Program-made: the position numbers and the translations under genes
Assembly (NCBI RefSeq): GCF_000027145.1
Contig: NC_013891.1
Coordinates: 186,001-250,000, forward strand
Direction: 5' to 3'
DNA from: Listeria seeligeri serovar 1/2b str. SLCC3954
GTDB lineage: Bacteria; Bacillota; Bacilli; Lactobacillales; Listeriaceae
DNA: 64,000 nucleotides
Shown here: one piece after another, positions 47,571-59,920 of the stretch
Layout of the letters: each line of letters begins with the position of its first letter
How positions within the stretch are numbered: the stretch's first letter is position 1
Notes under the pieces: model-generated
What the model was told of the DNA's origin: nothing
Databases searched by the model: none
The model's input: the letters and a program-made list of their open reading frames with translations, nothing else

Positions 47571-47609
47571 GTCAGTGATTTGGAAAATAAAGAGAGGAGA
47601 TTCCTTATA

Positions 47610-48068
47610 ATGAAAAATATTTCTGATATTATAGAAGCGTATTTAAAACAAGTTCTAGAATCTAGTGAAGCAGTTGAAATTAAAAGAAGTGAGATTGCTG
47701 ATAAATTTGAATGTGTTCCATCGCAAATTAACTATGTTATTAATACTAGGTTCACAATGGAGCGCGGATATATAGTTGAAAGTAAACGCGGCGGTGGAGG
47801 ATATATTCGAATCATCAAAGTAAGAATGAACGACAAACTTCAATTATTGGAAGCAATTATATCTATGGTTCATGATAAAAAGGTATCACAATCTTTTTCG
47901 GAGGATGTTCTTTTAAGATTACTTGAAGAAGATGTTATAACTAAAAAAGAAGCAAGGTTAATGATGGCTGCTTTAGATCGAGAAGTCTTAAGTTTACCTT
48001 TGCCAGATAGAGATGTTTTGCGGAGTAGGATACTGGAAGCGATGTTAGTTGCTTTGAAATATGATTAG
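47610..48068 (+). CDS. ctsR: Class III heat-shock repressor CtsR
   Basis: DNA-binding repressor of clp genes. The 152-aa protein has the N-terminal winged-helix region with the glycine-rich wing SKRGGGGYIRI and the C-terminal dimer domain. ATG 47610 is used because AGAGAGGAG precedes it and the length then equals known CtsR; an upstream in-frame start at 47580 has no ribosome site. It is first in ctsR-mcsA-mcsB-clpC under its own operator. Confidence 0.95.
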   Translation: MKNISDIIEAYLKQVLESSEAVEIKRSEIADKFECVPSQINYVINTRFTMERGYIVESKRGGGGYIRIIKVRMNDKLQLLEAIISMVHDKKVSQSFSEDVLLRLLEEDVITKKEARLMMAALDREVLSLPLPDRDVLRSRILEAMLVALKYD

Positions 48069-48081
48069 GGTGTGATAATTT

Positions 48082-48600
48082 GTGATATGTCAAAAATGTG
48101 GGGAAAATAAGGCAGTTATTGCTATTCAACAGTTAAATGATGCTGGAAAAGTAGAGTCATTATATTTATGTGAAAATTGCGCGGCTGAGGAAGCTATTTC
48201 TTCAGAGAAAGACTTAGTAAAAGCAATGGATACTTTTAGTGAAGTGGCTTTGGATTTTTTAACGCTATTACAGAAGGAAGAAAATTCTCCAGAAAAACTT
48301 GTTTGTGAAAATTGTTATCTTACTTTTGAGGATTTTTTACAAACTAATCGTGTTGGATGTGAAGAATGCTACTCAGCCTTTCAAGCGCAGTTAATACCGA
48401 TTATTGGGCGAGTGCAAAATGGTTATAAAAAACATGTTGGAAAAGTTCCGATAGAGGTTGAACATGCTGAAGATGTGCAAAATGAGATTATTGGACTTCA
48501 AGAGAAATTGGCTCAGTTAGTTAAAAATGAAGAATTTGAGGAAGCTGCTATAGTACGTGATGAGATTCGGGCTTTGAAAGCTGGAGGTGAGGCTAAATGA
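48082..48600 (+). CDS. mcsA: McsA, activator of the McsB arginine kinase
   Basis: A 172-aa zinc-binding protein with four CxxC pairs (CQKC, CENC, CENC, CEEC) in the N-terminal two thirds and a C-terminal UVR motif (LQEKLAQLVKNEEFEEAAIV). It stimulates McsB and adapts substrates to ClpC. It starts at GTG 48082, 13 bp after ctsR, and overlaps mcsB by four bases (ATGA). Confidence 0.94.
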   Translation: MICQKCGENKAVIAIQQLNDAGKVESLYLCENCAAEEAISSEKDLVKAMDTFSEVALDFLTLLQKEENSPEKLVCENCYLTFEDFLQTNRVGCEECYSAFQAQLIPIIGRVQNGYKKHVGKVPIEVEHAEDVQNEIIGLQEKLAQLVKNEEFEEAAIVRDEIRALKAGGEAK

Positions 48601-49619
48601 ACGTATTTGAACCTCGGCTTAGTTCTTGGTTAGAAAATGAAGGTGACGATGATGATGTTGTGCTTAGTTCTCGAATTAGACTTGCTAGGAATTTAAAGGG
48701 AGAACATTTCCCCATTTACGAGCAAAAGGAAGAGATAGTAAATAGTATTGCGGATGTTTTTGATGAAAATTTTACTTTATTTAAAATGAATGAGATTTCT
48801 AAATTGGAAAAGGCTCTTTTGGTGGAGAAGCATTTAATTAGTCCTTATTTAATGAAAAAGAGTCAGCATGGTGCGGTTCTTTTGAATGAAGAAGAGAATG
48901 TTAGTATTATGTTGAATGAGGAAGATCATTTGAGGATTCAGTGTATGACACCGGGGTTAAGGTTGTTTGATGCACTGGAGGCTGCTCTTCAAATTGATAA
49001 TTATGTGGAGCAGAAGCTAACTTATGCATTTGACAAGCAGTTTGGATATCTGACTAGTTGTGTGACGAATATCGGAACTGGGATGAGGGCTTCTGTTATG
49101 GTTCACTTGCCAGGACTTGTCACAACTAAAAGGATTAAAAATGTAATTGAAGCGATTAGGAGTCTTGGTTTTGTGGTAAGAGGTATATACGGGGAAGGAA
49201 GTATGCCCGCTAGTAATATCTTTCAAGTATCTAATCAAGTGACGCTTGGAAAAACAGAAACAGAAATTGTAGAAGATTTGACTCAAGTAATGGAACAAAT
49301 TATTATGCAAGAACGTGTTGCAAGAACAACTTTAAAACAAAAATTTCATATTGCACTTGAGGATCGAGTTTTCAGGTCATATGGATTACTGAGGAACTGT
49401 CGAATTATTTCTATTCGGGAGGCTGCGGATGCTATTTCTGATATTCGATTAGGTGTAGAATTAGGATTTTTCGAGCATATTTCTCGTCAAAAGATGAATG
49501 AATTGATACTATTTTCGCAACCGGCTTTTTTAAGAAGAGAAGCTGGGCGTGATATGGATGAATTAGAAGAGAAAGTAATACGAGCCAAAGTGATTCGCGA
49601 GATTTTGGGCGATAATTGA
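48597..49619 (+). CDS. mcsB: Protein arginine kinase McsB
   Basis: Phosphorylates arginines on proteins, including CtsR, and so marks them for ClpC-ClpP. The 340-aa protein is of the ATP:guanido phosphotransferase family, with VVLSSRIRLARN at the start and the region FGYLTSCVTNIGTGMRASVM carrying the catalytic Cys. The start overlaps the mcsA stop, so they are translationally coupled. Confidence 0.95.
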   Translation: MNVFEPRLSSWLENEGDDDDVVLSSRIRLARNLKGEHFPIYEQKEEIVNSIADVFDENFTLFKMNEISKLEKALLVEKHLISPYLMKKSQHGAVLLNEEENVSIMLNEEDHLRIQCMTPGLRLFDALEAALQIDNYVEQKLTYAFDKQFGYLTSCVTNIGTGMRASVMVHLPGLVTTKRIKNVIEAIRSLGFVVRGIYGEGSMPASNIFQVSNQVTLGKTETEIVEDLTQVMEQIIMQERVARTTLKQKFHIALEDRVFRSYGLLRNCRIISIREAADAISDIRLGVELGFFEHISRQKMNELILFSQPAFLRREAGRDMDELEEKVIRAKVIREILGDN

Positions 49620-49647
49620 TTAGGCTGATGATAAGGAGGAAACAACA

Positions 49648-52110
49648 ATGATGTTTGGACGTTTTACGCAAAGAGCTCAGAAAGTACTCGCTTTGTCACA
49701 AGAAGAGGCAATGCGTTTGAATCATAGTAATTTAGGTACGGAGCATATACTGCTTGGACTTGTAAGAGAAGGCGAAGGAATTGCAGCGAAAGCACTTTAT
49801 GAACTTGGGGTTAGTTCGGAAAAAGTACAGCAAGAAGTAGAAGGGTTAATCGGACATGGCGAAAAGGCGGTGACGACAATTCAATATACTCCTCGCGCGA
49901 AAAAGGTAATAGAACTTTCAATGGATGAGGCTCGTAAACTTGGACATACTTACGTTGGAACAGAGCATATTTTATTAGGGCTTATTCGTGAAGGCGAAGG
50001 AGTTGCGGCTAGGGTTTTAAGTAATCTAGGTATTAGTTTAAATAAAGCTAGACAGCAAGTATTACAATTGCTTGGGGGCGGCGATGCTACTGGCGCTGGA
50101 AGGCAAACAAATACACAAGCGACGCCAACTTTGGATAGTTTAGCTCGTGATTTGACTGTAATTGCTCGTGAGGATAATTTGGATCCGGTTATTGGTCGTT
50201 CTAAAGAAATCCAACGTGTTATTGAAGTGTTAAGTCGTCGAACAAAAAATAACCCAGTTTTAATTGGGGAACCAGGTGTAGGTAAGACAGCGATTGCGGA
50301 GGGGCTAGCACAGCAAATTGTACGCAATGAAGTTCCTGAGACGTTGCGAGGAAAACGTGTAATGACGCTTGATATGGGGACTGTCGTTGCAGGAACTAAA
50401 TATCGTGGTGAATTTGAAGACCGGTTGAAAAAAGTAATGGATGAAATTCGCCAAGCAGGAAATGTGATTTTATTTATTGACGAACTTCATACACTGATTG
50501 GTGCTGGCGGGGCGGAAGGTGCGATAGATGCATCTAACATTTTGAAGCCACCTCTAGCTCGTGGAGAGTTGCAATGTATTGGTGCAACAACACTTGATGA
50601 ATACAGAAAATACATTGAAAAAGACGCAGCACTTGAAAGACGTTTCCAACCAATTAAGGTAGATGAACCTTCTGTTGAGGAGTCTATTCAAATTTTGCAT
50701 GGTTTACGTGATCGTTATGAAGCGCATCACCGTGTTGCGATTACTGATGAGGCGCTTGATGCAGCTGTTCGGTTGTCAGATCGCTATATTTCTGACCGTT
50801 TCTTACCTGATAAAGCAATTGATGTGATTGATGAAGCTGGTTCTAAAGTACGCTTGAAATCTTTTACAACGCCAAAAAATGTAAAAGAAATGGAAAATAA
50901 TTTAACTGATTTGAAAAAAGAAAAAGATGCCGCTGTTCAAGGTCAAGAATTTGAAAAAGCAGCAGCATTACGTGATAAAGAGCATAAACTTAAGAAATCT
51001 TTAGAAGAAACAAAAGCTAATTGGAAAGAAAAACAAGGTCTTGATCATAGTGAAGTAACAGAGGATATTGTCGCGGAAGTTGTCGCTAGTTGGACGGGAA
51101 TCCCGGTTGCTAAATTGGCTGAAACAGAAACCAATAAGTTACTCAATATGGAAAAACTTTTACATGAGCGGGTAATTGGTCAAGATGCTGCTGTTAAGGC
51201 TGTATCGCTAGCTGTACGTCGAGCTCGTGCTGGACTTAAAGATCCAAAACGTCCGATTGGTTCCTTTATATTCCTTGGACCAACTGGTGTCGGGAAAACC
51301 GAACTAGCTCGTGCACTTGCGGAGTCGATGTTTGGCGATGAGGATTCGATGATTCGGATTGATATGTCAGAGTACATGGAGAAATTTTCTACCGCTCGTT
51401 TAGTAGGAGCTCCTCCCGGCTATGTTGGGTATGAAGAAGGTGGACAATTAACAGAAAAAGTTCGTCAAAAACCTTATTCGGTAGTTCTTTTAGACGAAAT
51501 TGAAAAAGCGCATCCAGATGTATTTAATATGTTACTGCAAGTGCTGGATGATGGTCGTTTAACTGATTCTAAAGGTCGAGTAGTTGATTTTAGAAATACT
51601 GTTATTATCATGACTTCCAATATCGGTGCTCAAGAAATGAAACAAGATAAATCAATGGGATTCAATGTGACTGATCCACTTAAAGACCACAAAGCAATGG
51701 AACACCGTGTTTTACAAGATTTAAAACAGGCATTTCGTCCAGAGTTTATTAACCGGATTGATGAAACAATTGTATTCCATTCACTTCAAGAGAAAGAATT
51801 AAAACAAATTGTTACGCTTCTTACGGCTCAACTAACTAAACGCCTGTCAGAACGTGATATTCATGTGAAACTAACTGAAGGAGCTAAATCTAAAATCGCT
51901 AAAGATGGCTATGATCCTGAGTACGGGGCGCGTCCTTTGAAACGAGCTATTCAAAAAGAAGTGGAAGATATGCTTTCTGAAGAATTGCTTCGAGGTAATA
52001 TTAAAGTAGGCGATACCATTGAAATTGGTGTGAAAGATGGTAAATTAGAAGTTAGACAAAAGGCTGCCCCTAAAAAGAAAGCTACACCAAAAAAAGTTAA
52101 AACCAAATAA
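49648..52110 (+). CDS. clpC: Hsp100/AAA+ unfoldase ClpC
   Basis: Unfolds proteins for ClpP. The 820-aa protein has two N-domain repeats (about residues 1-145), AAA-1 with GEPGVGKT near residue 206, a middle UVR/coiled-coil domain near 420-460 that receives McsB or MecA, and AAA-2 with GPTGVGKTE near 545. A basic Lys-rich tail ends the protein. Two adjacent ATGs (49648, 49651) follow AAGGAGGA. It is last in the ctsR operon and ends at a terminator. Confidence 0.96.
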   Translation: MMFGRFTQRAQKVLALSQEEAMRLNHSNLGTEHILLGLVREGEGIAAKALYELGVSSEKVQQEVEGLIGHGEKAVTTIQYTPRAKKVIELSMDEARKLGHTYVGTEHILLGLIREGEGVAARVLSNLGISLNKARQQVLQLLGGGDATGAGRQTNTQATPTLDSLARDLTVIAREDNLDPVIGRSKEIQRVIEVLSRRTKNNPVLIGEPGVGKTAIAEGLAQQIVRNEVPETLRGKRVMTLDMGTVVAGTKYRGEFEDRLKKVMDEIRQAGNVILFIDELHTLIGAGGAEGAIDASNILKPPLARGELQCIGATTLDEYRKYIEKDAALERRFQPIKVDEPSVEESIQILHGLRDRYEAHHRVAITDEALDAAVRLSDRYISDRFLPDKAIDVIDEAGSKVRLKSFTTPKNVKEMENNLTDLKKEKDAAVQGQEFEKAAALRDKEHKLKKSLEETKANWKEKQGLDHSEVTEDIVAEVVASWTGIPVAKLAETETNKLLNMEKLLHERVIGQDAAVKAVSLAVRRARAGLKDPKRPIGSFIFLGPTGVGKTELARALAESMFGDEDSMIRIDMSEYMEKFSTARLVGAPPGYVGYEEGGQLTEKVRQKPYSVVLLDEIEKAHPDVFNMLLQVLDDGRLTDSKGRVVDFRNTVIIMTSNIGAQEMKQDKSMGFNVTDPLKDHKAMEHRVLQDLKQAFRPEFINRIDETIVFHSLQEKELKQIVTLLTAQLTKRLSERDIHVKLTEGAKSKIAKDGYDPEYGARPLKRAIQKEVEDMLSEELLRGNIKVGDTIEIGVKDGKLEVRQKAAPKKKATPKKVKTK

Positions 52111-52117
52111 ACTGAAG

Positions 52118-52153
52118 AGCCCTTCCTAAGAAATTTTAGGAAAGGCTTTTTTT
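52118..52153 (+). terminator. Terminator of the ctsR-clpC operon
   Basis: AGCCCTTCCTAA (52118-52129) pairs with TTAGGAAAGGCT (52136-52147) with one mismatch, then T residues to 52153. Confidence 0.9.
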
Positions 52154-52261
52154 GAGTGTGAAAATGTTAGATTTCCGTTTAAAATACGAATTTGGCTAAA
52201 AGGCTTAACGCGAACAGATGATCTGTGGTAAAATGAAGCATATGTATGGAGGGGTGTAGAA

Positions 52262-53635
52262 ATGGCTAAGGCAAAAAGGACGACCAAATTTGTATGTCAG
52301 GCATGTGGATATGAATCGCCAAAGTGGATGGGGAAATGTCCAAATTGCAATGAATGGAATCAAATGGTGGAAGCGCTAGAACCATCCAAAAAATCGCGCT
52401 CTGCTTTTAATCATACAGGGGAAGTAGCGAAGGCAACTCCAATTACACAAATTGCGAGTGAAGAAGAAGCTCGAGTGGAAACGAGGATGCCTGAATTAAA
52501 TCGAGTTCTTGGTGGAGGAGTCGTTCCGGGTTCCATGGTTCTAGTTGGTGGGGATCCAGGTATCGGGAAATCAACTTTATTACTTCAAGTCTCTGCACAA
52601 CTGACACTAACAAATAAAAAAGTATTATATATTTCAGGGGAAGAATCAATTAAACAAACAAAACTTCGTGCTGAACGATTACAAGTTTCGGGAGATAATT
52701 TATATGTCTATGCAGAAACAAATTTAGAAGCAGTGCAAGAAACAATTGATTTTGTAAAACCGGATTTTGTCGTAATTGATTCAATCCAAACAGTTTATCA
52801 TCCTGATGTAACAAGCGCTGCCGGGAGTGTATCACAAGTTCGTGAATGTACAGCTGCTTTAATGCGAATTGCTAAAATGCAAAATATCGCTATTTTCATA
52901 GTTGGTCACGTAACAAAAGAAGGAGCAATTGCTGGGCCACGTTTGCTTGAGCACATGGTAGATACTGTGCTTTATTTTGAAGGTGAGCGTCATCATGCTT
53001 ACCGGATTTTGCGCGCTGTGAAAAACCGTTTTGGCTCAACAAATGAAATTGGGATTTTTGAAATGCGTGATGTGGGGCTCGTTGAAGTTGCAAATCCATC
53101 TGAGGTTTTTTTAGAGGAACGTTTAGAAGGGGCTTCGGGGTCAACGGTTGTTGCATCTATGGAAGGAACTCGCCCAGTACTTGTGGAAATTCAAGCGCTT
53201 GTTTCGCCAACGATGTTTGGGAATGCTAAACGAATGGCAACCGGAATTGATTATAATAAAGTATCGCTAATTATGGCCGTTTTGGAAAAAAGAGTTGGTT
53301 TAATGCTACAAAATCAAGATGCTTATTTGAAAGCGGCGGGTGGCGTTAAGTTGGATGAACCAGCAGTCGATTTGGCTATTGCGGTTAGTGTGGCGTCTAG
53401 TTATAGGGATAAGCCGACAAAAAGTACCGATTGCTTTATTGGCGAACTCGGGCTGACAGGAGAAATTCGTCGTGTAGCAAGAATAGAACAACGAGTGCAA
53501 GAGGCAGCTAAGCTAGGTTTTAAACGGATTTTTATTCCGAAAAATAATGAAGGTGCTTGGAAAATACCGAAAGACGTGCAAGTGGTTGGGGTAGAAACGA
53601 TTGGAGAAGCTTTAAAGAAGGCATTACCTGATTGA
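52262..53635 (+). CDS. radA: DNA repair protein RadA
   Basis: RecA-like helicase that assists branch migration in recombination. The 457-aa protein has an N-terminal zinc finger (CQAC and CPNC), the RecA core with GDPGIGKST near residue 100, the RadA signature KNRFG, and a C-terminal Lon-like domain. ATG 52262 lies behind GGAGGGG. It follows clpC as in B. subtilis, but disA, which comes next in Bacillus, is absent here and the YacL gene follows directly. Confidence 0.95.
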   Translation: MAKAKRTTKFVCQACGYESPKWMGKCPNCNEWNQMVEALEPSKKSRSAFNHTGEVAKATPITQIASEEEARVETRMPELNRVLGGGVVPGSMVLVGGDPGIGKSTLLLQVSAQLTLTNKKVLYISGEESIKQTKLRAERLQVSGDNLYVYAETNLEAVQETIDFVKPDFVVIDSIQTVYHPDVTSAAGSVSQVRECTAALMRIAKMQNIAIFIVGHVTKEGAIAGPRLLEHMVDTVLYFEGERHHAYRILRAVKNRFGSTNEIGIFEMRDVGLVEVANPSEVFLEERLEGASGSTVVASMEGTRPVLVEIQALVSPTMFGNAKRMATGIDYNKVSLIMAVLEKRVGLMLQNQDAYLKAAGGVKLDEPAVDLAIAVSVASSYRDKPTKSTDCFIGELGLTGEIRRVARIEQRVQEAAKLGFKRIFIPKNNEGAWKIPKDVQVVGVETIGEALKKALPD

Positions 53636-53768
53636 TTCGAAATACTTGAGCGATTCCGTGAGAACTATTTGCGGTATGGTCTTTTAATAGTGTAGAATAG
53701 GGCTATATGTATGTTTGGAAGTGGCTCAAAAATGCATATAAATTTAGAAATGGAAAGGGGGAAACTAA

Positions 53769-54842
<1,074 letters not shown>

Positions 54843-54861
54843 TTGGAAGGAGTAAACAAGC

Positions 54862-55572
54862 ATGAATTATGAGCTGATTTTTTTAGCAGCAGGGCAAGGC
54901 AAACGCATGAACGCGAAACAAAATAAAATGTGGTTAGATTTAGTTGGTGAACCTATATTTATTCATGCCTTACGTCCGTTTCTAGCTGATAATCGTTGTT
55001 CAAAAATGATTATTGTCTGTCAAGATGCTGAAAGAAAGCATGTGGAAAAATTAATGCAACAGCTGAATGTGGCTGAAAAGCGTGTGGAAATTGTAAAAGG
55101 TGGAAGCGAGCGCCAATTCAGTGTGGCTGCGGGCCTTGAGAGAGCCGGTTCGGAGCAAGTAATTCTTGTACATGACGGAGCAAGACCTTTTGTAACGTTA
55201 GATATCATTGATCGTTTGCTTATCGGCGTAGAGAAGAATAGAGCAGCCATCTGTGCCGTAAAAGTGAAAGACACAGTGAAGCGGGTTAAGAATGACATAG
55301 TGCAAGAAACGGTGGATAGGGAAGATTTGTGGCAGGTTCAAACTCCGCAAGCTTTTGAATTGCCGATTTTACAAAAAGCACACGGGTTAGCTAAGGAAGA
55401 ACAATTTCTTGGAACAGATGAGGCGAGTTTGGTCGAGCGCCTTCCATTTCCTGTAACAATTGTCCAAGGAAGTTATTACAATATTAAACTAACCACCCCA
55501 GAAGATATGCCGCTTGCTAAGGGTATTTTAGGAGAAATTAATATTGAATCGAGCATAATTAACGAAGATTAG
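54862..55572 (+). CDS. ispD: IspD: 2-C-methyl-D-erythritol 4-phosphate cytidylyltransferase
   Basis: Third enzyme of the MEP route to isoprenoids. The 236-aa protein has the nucleotidyltransferase loop [18 protein letters not shown] at the start, the [10 protein letters not shown] motif, the KDTVKRV segment, and [11 protein letters not shown]. The length is usual. In B. subtilis and L. monocytogenes ispF follows ispD; here gltX starts 22 bp after the ispD stop and ispF is missing. Whether IspD still serves the MEP pathway is therefore open. Confidence 0.92.
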   Translation: MNYELIFLAAGQGKRMNAKQNKMWLDLVGEPIFIHALRPFLADNRCSKMIIVCQDAERKHVEKLMQQLNVAEKRVEIVKGGSERQFSVAAGLERAGSEQVILVHDGARPFVTLDIIDRLLIGVEKNRAAICAVKVKDTVKRVKNDIVQETVDREDLWQVQTPQAFELPILQKAHGLAKEEQFLGTDEASLVERLPFPVTIVQGSYYNIKLTTPEDMPLAKGILGEINIESSIINED

Positions 55573-55594
55573 TAAACTGAAGGAGTGAATAATT

Positions 55595-57070
55595 GTGAGT
55601 GAAACAAAACGTGTGCGTGTGCGTTATGCGCCAAGTCCAACTGGATTTTTGCATATTGGGAATGCACGTACAGCCTTATTTAACTATTTATTTGCAAGAC
55701 ATAATGATGGGGACTTTATTATTCGGATTGAAGACACGGATGCTAAACGTAACGTGGAAGATGGCGAAGAAAGCCAAATGAAAAATCTGAAATGGCTTGG
55801 TATGGATTGGGATGAAGGGGTGGATGTTCCAGGCAAATACGGACCTTACCGCCAGTCAGAACGCCAATCTATTTACGAACCACTTATCCAAAAACTTTTG
55901 GATGAAGGTTTGGCTTATAAATGCTATTGCACTGAAGAAGAGTTAGAAGCAGAACGCGAAAAACAAAAAGCAAATGGTGAAATGCCTCGTTATAGCGGGA
56001 AATGTCGCCATTTAACAAAAGAACAACAAGCTGAAAAAGAAGCGCAAGGATTTAAACCGAGCATTCGTTTTAAAGTACCTGCAAACGAAACGATTACTTT
56101 TAACGATATGGTAAAAGAAGATGTTTCTTTTGAATCAAATGGTATTGGTGATTTTGTTATTGCAAAAAAAGATGGTATTCCAACTTATAATTTTGCTGTA
56201 GCTGTAGATGATCACTTAATGGAAATTTCTCATGTGCTTCGCGGGGATGATCATATTTCTAATACACCGAAACAATTACTTATTTATAATGCGTTTGGCT
56301 GGGAACCACCAATTTTCGGTCATATGACACTTATTGTGAATGAAAGCAGACGTAAACTAAGTAAACGTGATGGTTCGATTATTCAATTTATTGAGCAGTA
56401 TCGCGACCTAGGTTACTTGCCAGAAGCGTTGTTTAATTTTATTGCGATGCTTGGTTGGTCACCAGAAGGCGAAGAAGAAATTTTCTCTAAAGAAGAATTC
56501 ATTAAAATGTTTGATCCGAAGCGTTTATCGAAATCGCCAGCCTTGTTTGATAATGTTAAATTAACATGGGTAAATAACCAATATGTTAAGAAATTACCGC
56601 TAAATGATGTAGTAGAGTTATCTTTACCACATTTGCAAAAAGCAGGAGTAGTTTCTGCTAAACTTGATCAAGCTGAACTTGATTGGGTTCACAAGTTAGT
56701 TTCTCTTTATCATGAACAAATGAGTTATGGTGCAGAAATCGTGCCACTTTCTGAAATGTTCTTTGCAGATGCCGATTCGATTACATTTGACGAGGAAGAA
56801 AAAGCAGTTCTTGCAGAAGAAACTGTGCCAACTGTTATTTCGGCCTTCAAAAAAGAATTGGAAGCTCTAGAAGTTCTAGAAGCGACAGAAGTAAAAGCGG
56901 CAATCAAACGTGTTCAAAAAGAAACTGGTGTTAAAGGTAAAGGGCTATTTATGCCGATTCGAATTGTGACTACAGGCGAAATGCATGGACCTGAATTGCC
57001 ACTTGCTATTGAAGTGCTTGGTAAGGAAAAAGTAATTAATCGTTTAGATACATGGTTGCAAAATAATTAA
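55595..57070 (+). CDS. gltX: Glutamyl-tRNA synthetase
   Basis: Class I synthetase of 491 aa that charges tRNA-Glu (and, in many Firmicutes, tRNA-Gln). The HIGH-type motif is in [15 protein letters not shown] and the KMSKS-type motif in [10 protein letters not shown], near residue 253. The C-terminal half is the helical anticodon domain. It starts at GTG 55595 behind GAAGGAG. No T-box precedes it. It ends at a hairpin before the Cys T-box. Confidence 0.95.
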   Translation: MSETKRVRVRYAPSPTGFLHIGNARTALFNYLFARHNDGDFIIRIEDTDAKRNVEDGEESQMKNLKWLGMDWDEGVDVPGKYGPYRQSERQSIYEPLIQKLLDEGLAYKCYCTEEELEAEREKQKANGEMPRYSGKCRHLTKEQQAEKEAQGFKPSIRFKVPANETITFNDMVKEDVSFESNGIGDFVIAKKDGIPTYNFAVAVDDHLMEISHVLRGDDHISNTPKQLLIYNAFGWEPPIFGHMTLIVNESRRKLSKRDGSIIQFIEQYRDLGYLPEALFNFIAMLGWSPEGEEEIFSKEEFIKMFDPKRLSKSPALFDNVKLTWVNNQYVKKLPLNDVVELSLPHLQKAGVVSAKLDQAELDWVHKLVSLYHEQMSYGAEIVPLSEMFFADADSITFDEEEKAVLAEETVPTVISAFKKELEALEVLEATEVKAAIKRVQKETGVKGKGLFMPIRIVTTGEMHGPELPLAIEVLGKEKVINRLDTWLQNN

Positions 57071-57080
57071 TATTTATGCT

Positions 57081-57108
57081 AAGCGTCCTTGCTATTTGCG
57101 GGACGCTT
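57081..57108 (+). terminator. Terminator of gltX
   Basis: AAGCGTCC (57081-57088) pairs with GGACGCTT (57101-57108), followed by an interrupted T run (TGTTATTTT). Confidence 0.75.
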
Positions 57109-57129
57109 TGTTATTTTAATATATTTCAG

Positions 57130-57418
57130 TTGCAAGGAATTATATTGCTGTTATAATAGAACTAAATATACGGAAAAAGTGCTGATGGGAAGAAGTACGG
57201 AATTCTAAGCTTATAGAGAGAGTCGCCGCGGCTGGAAGCGACTTAGCTGAACATTCCTGAAATGCCTCCCTGAATTCTGATGGGAAACATAGTATCATCA
57301 GACGAAATGTGGGTCGTTACCCCCACCCCTAGAGTTGGAGTATCTGTTTGATTTTTGCAGAGCTCAAGTCAGAGTGGAACCGCGCAAGGCGTCTCTGTAT
57401 CGGAGGGGCTTTTTTTGT
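57130..57418 (+). promoter_or_regulatory. Cysteine T-box riboswitch with promoter, upstream of cysE-cysS
   Basis: The promoter is TTGCAA (57130-57135), 16 bp, TATAAT (57152-57157). The leader contains a long stem I with a GAAATGCC stretch in which TGC (Cys) is the likely specifier, and the T-box AGAGTGGAACCGCG (57371-57384) that pairs with the tRNA end. It ends in a terminator hairpin with T residues at 57410-57417. Uncharged tRNA-Cys would favour the antiterminator and turn on cysE and cysS. It fills most of the 400-bp gap after gltX. Confidence 0.88.
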
Positions 57419-57470
57419 TGGTTTTGACGCTGATAAAAAAACGTACTAACTTGAATAAGGAGGCAACAAA

Positions 57471-58085
57471 ATGCCAACTCGCTTAAAAGAAGATATTGCA
57501 ACAATTATAAAAAATGATCCTGCGACAAAGAGTTTTTTTGATGCTTTTTTAACTAATCCTGGGCTTCATGCACTTTGGTGGCACCGGGTGGCGAACTTTT
57601 TTTATCGTCATAAAATGGTTTTATTTGCAAAAGTGTTATCACAAGCAGCTCGTTTTTTGACTAATATAGAGATTCATCCGGGAGCAACAATTGGTAAACG
57701 TCTTTTTATTGATCATGGTGCGGGAATTGTCATCGGGGAAACGGCAGAAATTGGTGATGATGTAACGATATTTCACGGGGTTACGCTCGGTGGAACTGGA
57801 AAAGACTGCGGGAAGCGACATCCAACTGTTGGTGATGGGGCGTTAGTTTCGGCAGGTGCAAAAGTGCTCGGACCGGTGGAAATTGGAGCTGGTTCTCGAA
57901 TTGGAGCAGGAGCGGTTGTTTTAAAAGATGTTCCACCTGGTGCTACTGTGGTCGGGATTCCGGCTAAAGTTGTTCGGCTTAATGGTCGTACGGTTGGTCA
58001 CGCGGTTCCTAAGATGGATGAACTTACTTTACGAATTGCAGAATTAGAAAATATCGTAGAAAAACTTTTGAAGGAAAAGGAGTAG
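57471..58085 (+). CDS. cysE: Serine O-acetyltransferase
   Basis: Makes O-acetylserine, the substrate of CysK. The 204-aa protein has an N-terminal helical domain and a left-handed beta-helix of hexapeptide repeats, with [19 protein letters not shown] and [13 protein letters not shown]. It starts at ATG 57471 behind AAGGAGG and lies 6 bp before cysS, in the T-box-controlled operon. Confidence 0.95.
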   Translation: MPTRLKEDIATIIKNDPATKSFFDAFLTNPGLHALWWHRVANFFYRHKMVLFAKVLSQAARFLTNIEIHPGATIGKRLFIDHGAGIVIGETAEIGDDVTIFHGVTLGGTGKDCGKRHPTVGDGALVSAGAKVLGPVEIGAGSRIGAGAVVLKDVPPGATVVGIPAKVVRLNGRTVGHAVPKMDELTLRIAELENIVEKLLKEKE

Positions 58086-58091
58086 ATTGGA

Positions 58092-59507
58092 TTGGCGATA
58101 CAAATTTTTAATACATTAAAACGAGAGAAAGAACCTTTTAAACCGCTGAGAGATGGCGAAGTGAAGATGTATGTATGTGGACCGACTGTATACAACTACA
58201 TCCATATTGGGAACGCGCGGCCGATTATTGTATTTGATACTGTTCGGCGTTACTTCACATATCGTGGTTATGATGTGAAATTCGTATCTAATTTTACTGA
58301 TGTGGATGATAAATTAATCAAAGCTGCAAATGAGCTAAAGTTGACGGTGCCAGAAGTAGCGGATCGCTTTATTGGTGCTTATTTTGATGATGTTGACCAG
58401 CTGAATGTGGCAAAAGCTAGTGTAAATCCGCGTGTAACAGAAAATATGGACGAAATCATTCAATTAATAAATACTTTAATCGAAAAAGGTTATGCGTATG
58501 AATCTGCTGGTGACGTGTATTTCCGGACGAAAAAATTCGAGGATTACGGTAAATTATCTGGGCAAGCGTTGTCGGAACTACAACATGGGGCTCGGGTCGA
58601 ATATAATGAACGTAAGCAAGATGAACTCGATTTCACACTTTGGAAAGCTGCGAAACCTGGTGAAATCTTTTGGGAAAGCCCATTTGGAAATGGTCGCCCA
58701 GGTTGGCATATTGAATGCTCGGCGCTAGCTAAAAAATATCTTGGTGATACAATTGATATTCATGCGGGTGGACAAGATTTAATTTTCCCGCATCATGAAG
58801 ATGAAATTGCGCAATCCGAAGCGGCAACTGGTAAAACATTTGCGAACTACTGGATGCATAATGCGTTTTTAAATATTGATGGAGAAAAAATGTCCAAATC
58901 ACTAGGAAATTTTATTACTCTTCATGATGTCTTAAAAGATAATGATCCAAATGTCATTCGTTTCTTCATGTTGTCGGTACATTACCGGAAGCCGATTACA
59001 TTAAATGATGCGATTTTGGAAGATGCAAAAAATGGGTTGGAACGGTTAATGATTGCGTATCAAAATATTGACCATCGTATCCAAACTGATGACGGGGAAT
59101 ATGTGGAAGAGGCTCATCAAGACGAATGGCTGGAACAATTGACGGAACTTAAGCACGCTTTTGAAGAAGATATGGACGATGATTTCAACACTGCAAATGC
59201 GATTACAACTTTCCATGAACTTGCGAAACGAGCGAATATTTATCTTTCAAAAGAAGTTGTTTCAGTTAATGTATTACGAGAATTTCTAAGTATGATGCGC
59301 TTATTCGCCGAAGTATTAGGCTTGAAACTGGAATATACACAAACAGAATCGCTTGATGACAGTGAAGTGGAGGCACTAATTGAAGAACGATTACAAGCTA
59401 GAAATGAACGCAATTTCGCGCGAGCAGATGAAATTCGAGACATTTTAAAAGAAAAAAATATAATTTTGGAAGACACTGCGCAAGGTACGCGGTTTAGACG
59501 GGGGTAA
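58092..59507 (+). CDS. cysS: Cysteinyl-tRNA synthetase
   Basis: Class I synthetase of 471 aa. The N-terminal [16 protein letters not shown] holds one zinc-binding Cys and the HIGH motif. Further zinc ligands lie in WHIECSALA and FPHHEDE, and the KMSKS motif is in [11 protein letters not shown] near residue 266. It starts at TTG 58092, 6 bp after cysE, and is followed by mrnC after only 2 bp, indicating one operon. Confidence 0.95.
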   Translation: MAIQIFNTLKREKEPFKPLRDGEVKMYVCGPTVYNYIHIGNARPIIVFDTVRRYFTYRGYDVKFVSNFTDVDDKLIKAANELKLTVPEVADRFIGAYFDDVDQLNVAKASVNPRVTENMDEIIQLINTLIEKGYAYESAGDVYFRTKKFEDYGKLSGQALSELQHGARVEYNERKQDELDFTLWKAAKPGEIFWESPFGNGRPGWHIECSALAKKYLGDTIDIHAGGQDLIFPHHEDEIAQSEAATGKTFANYWMHNAFLNIDGEKMSKSLGNFITLHDVLKDNDPNVIRFFMLSVHYRKPITLNDAILEDAKNGLERLMIAYQNIDHRIQTDDGEYVEEAHQDEWLEQLTELKHAFEEDMDDDFNTANAITTFHELAKRANIYLSKEVVSVNVLREFLSMMRLFAEVLGLKLEYTQTESLDDSEVEALIEERLQARNERNFARADEIRDILKEKNIILEDTAQGTRFRRG

Positions 59508-59509
59508 AT

Positions 59510-59920
59510 ATGGCAGAAGTAAAAGATTACAAACAACTCAATGGTCTCGCACTTGCGTATATGGGCGATGCTGTTTATGAAAAATTTATCCGCGAATATT
59601 TACTTGCTGCTGGTAAAACAAAACCTAATCAATTGCACAAGACGGCAACTAAATTTGTCTCAGCGAAAGGTCAAGCTGTGGCGTTAAAACAATTAATTGC
59701 CGATGACTTTTTGACAGAAGAAGAAGCGGGAATTGCAAAACGAGGTCGAAATGCAAAATCATACACTGTTCCCAAAAATACCGATCCAGCAACATACAGC
59801 ATGTCTACTTCATTCGAGGCGGTGCTTGGATACCTTTATTTAGCGGGAGAACTTAATAGACTACAAGAATTGATGGAAAAGTCGCTTGAAATAGTAGAAA
59901 AAGGAGTGGAGAACAACTAA
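59510..59920 (+). CDS. mrnC: Mini-ribonuclease III
   Basis: A 136-aa RNase III catalytic domain without the dsRNA-binding domain. It matures 23S rRNA ends in Bacillus. LNGLALAYMGDAVYEKFIREY carries the family signature with catalytic acidic residues. It starts at ATG 59510 and its stop overlaps the first base of rlmB. Confidence 0.93.
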   Translation: MAEVKDYKQLNGLALAYMGDAVYEKFIREYLLAAGKTKPNQLHKTATKFVSAKGQAVALKQLIADDFLTEEEAGIAKRGRNAKSYTVPKNTDPATYSMSTSFEAVLGYLYLAGELNRLQELMEKSLEIVEKGVENN

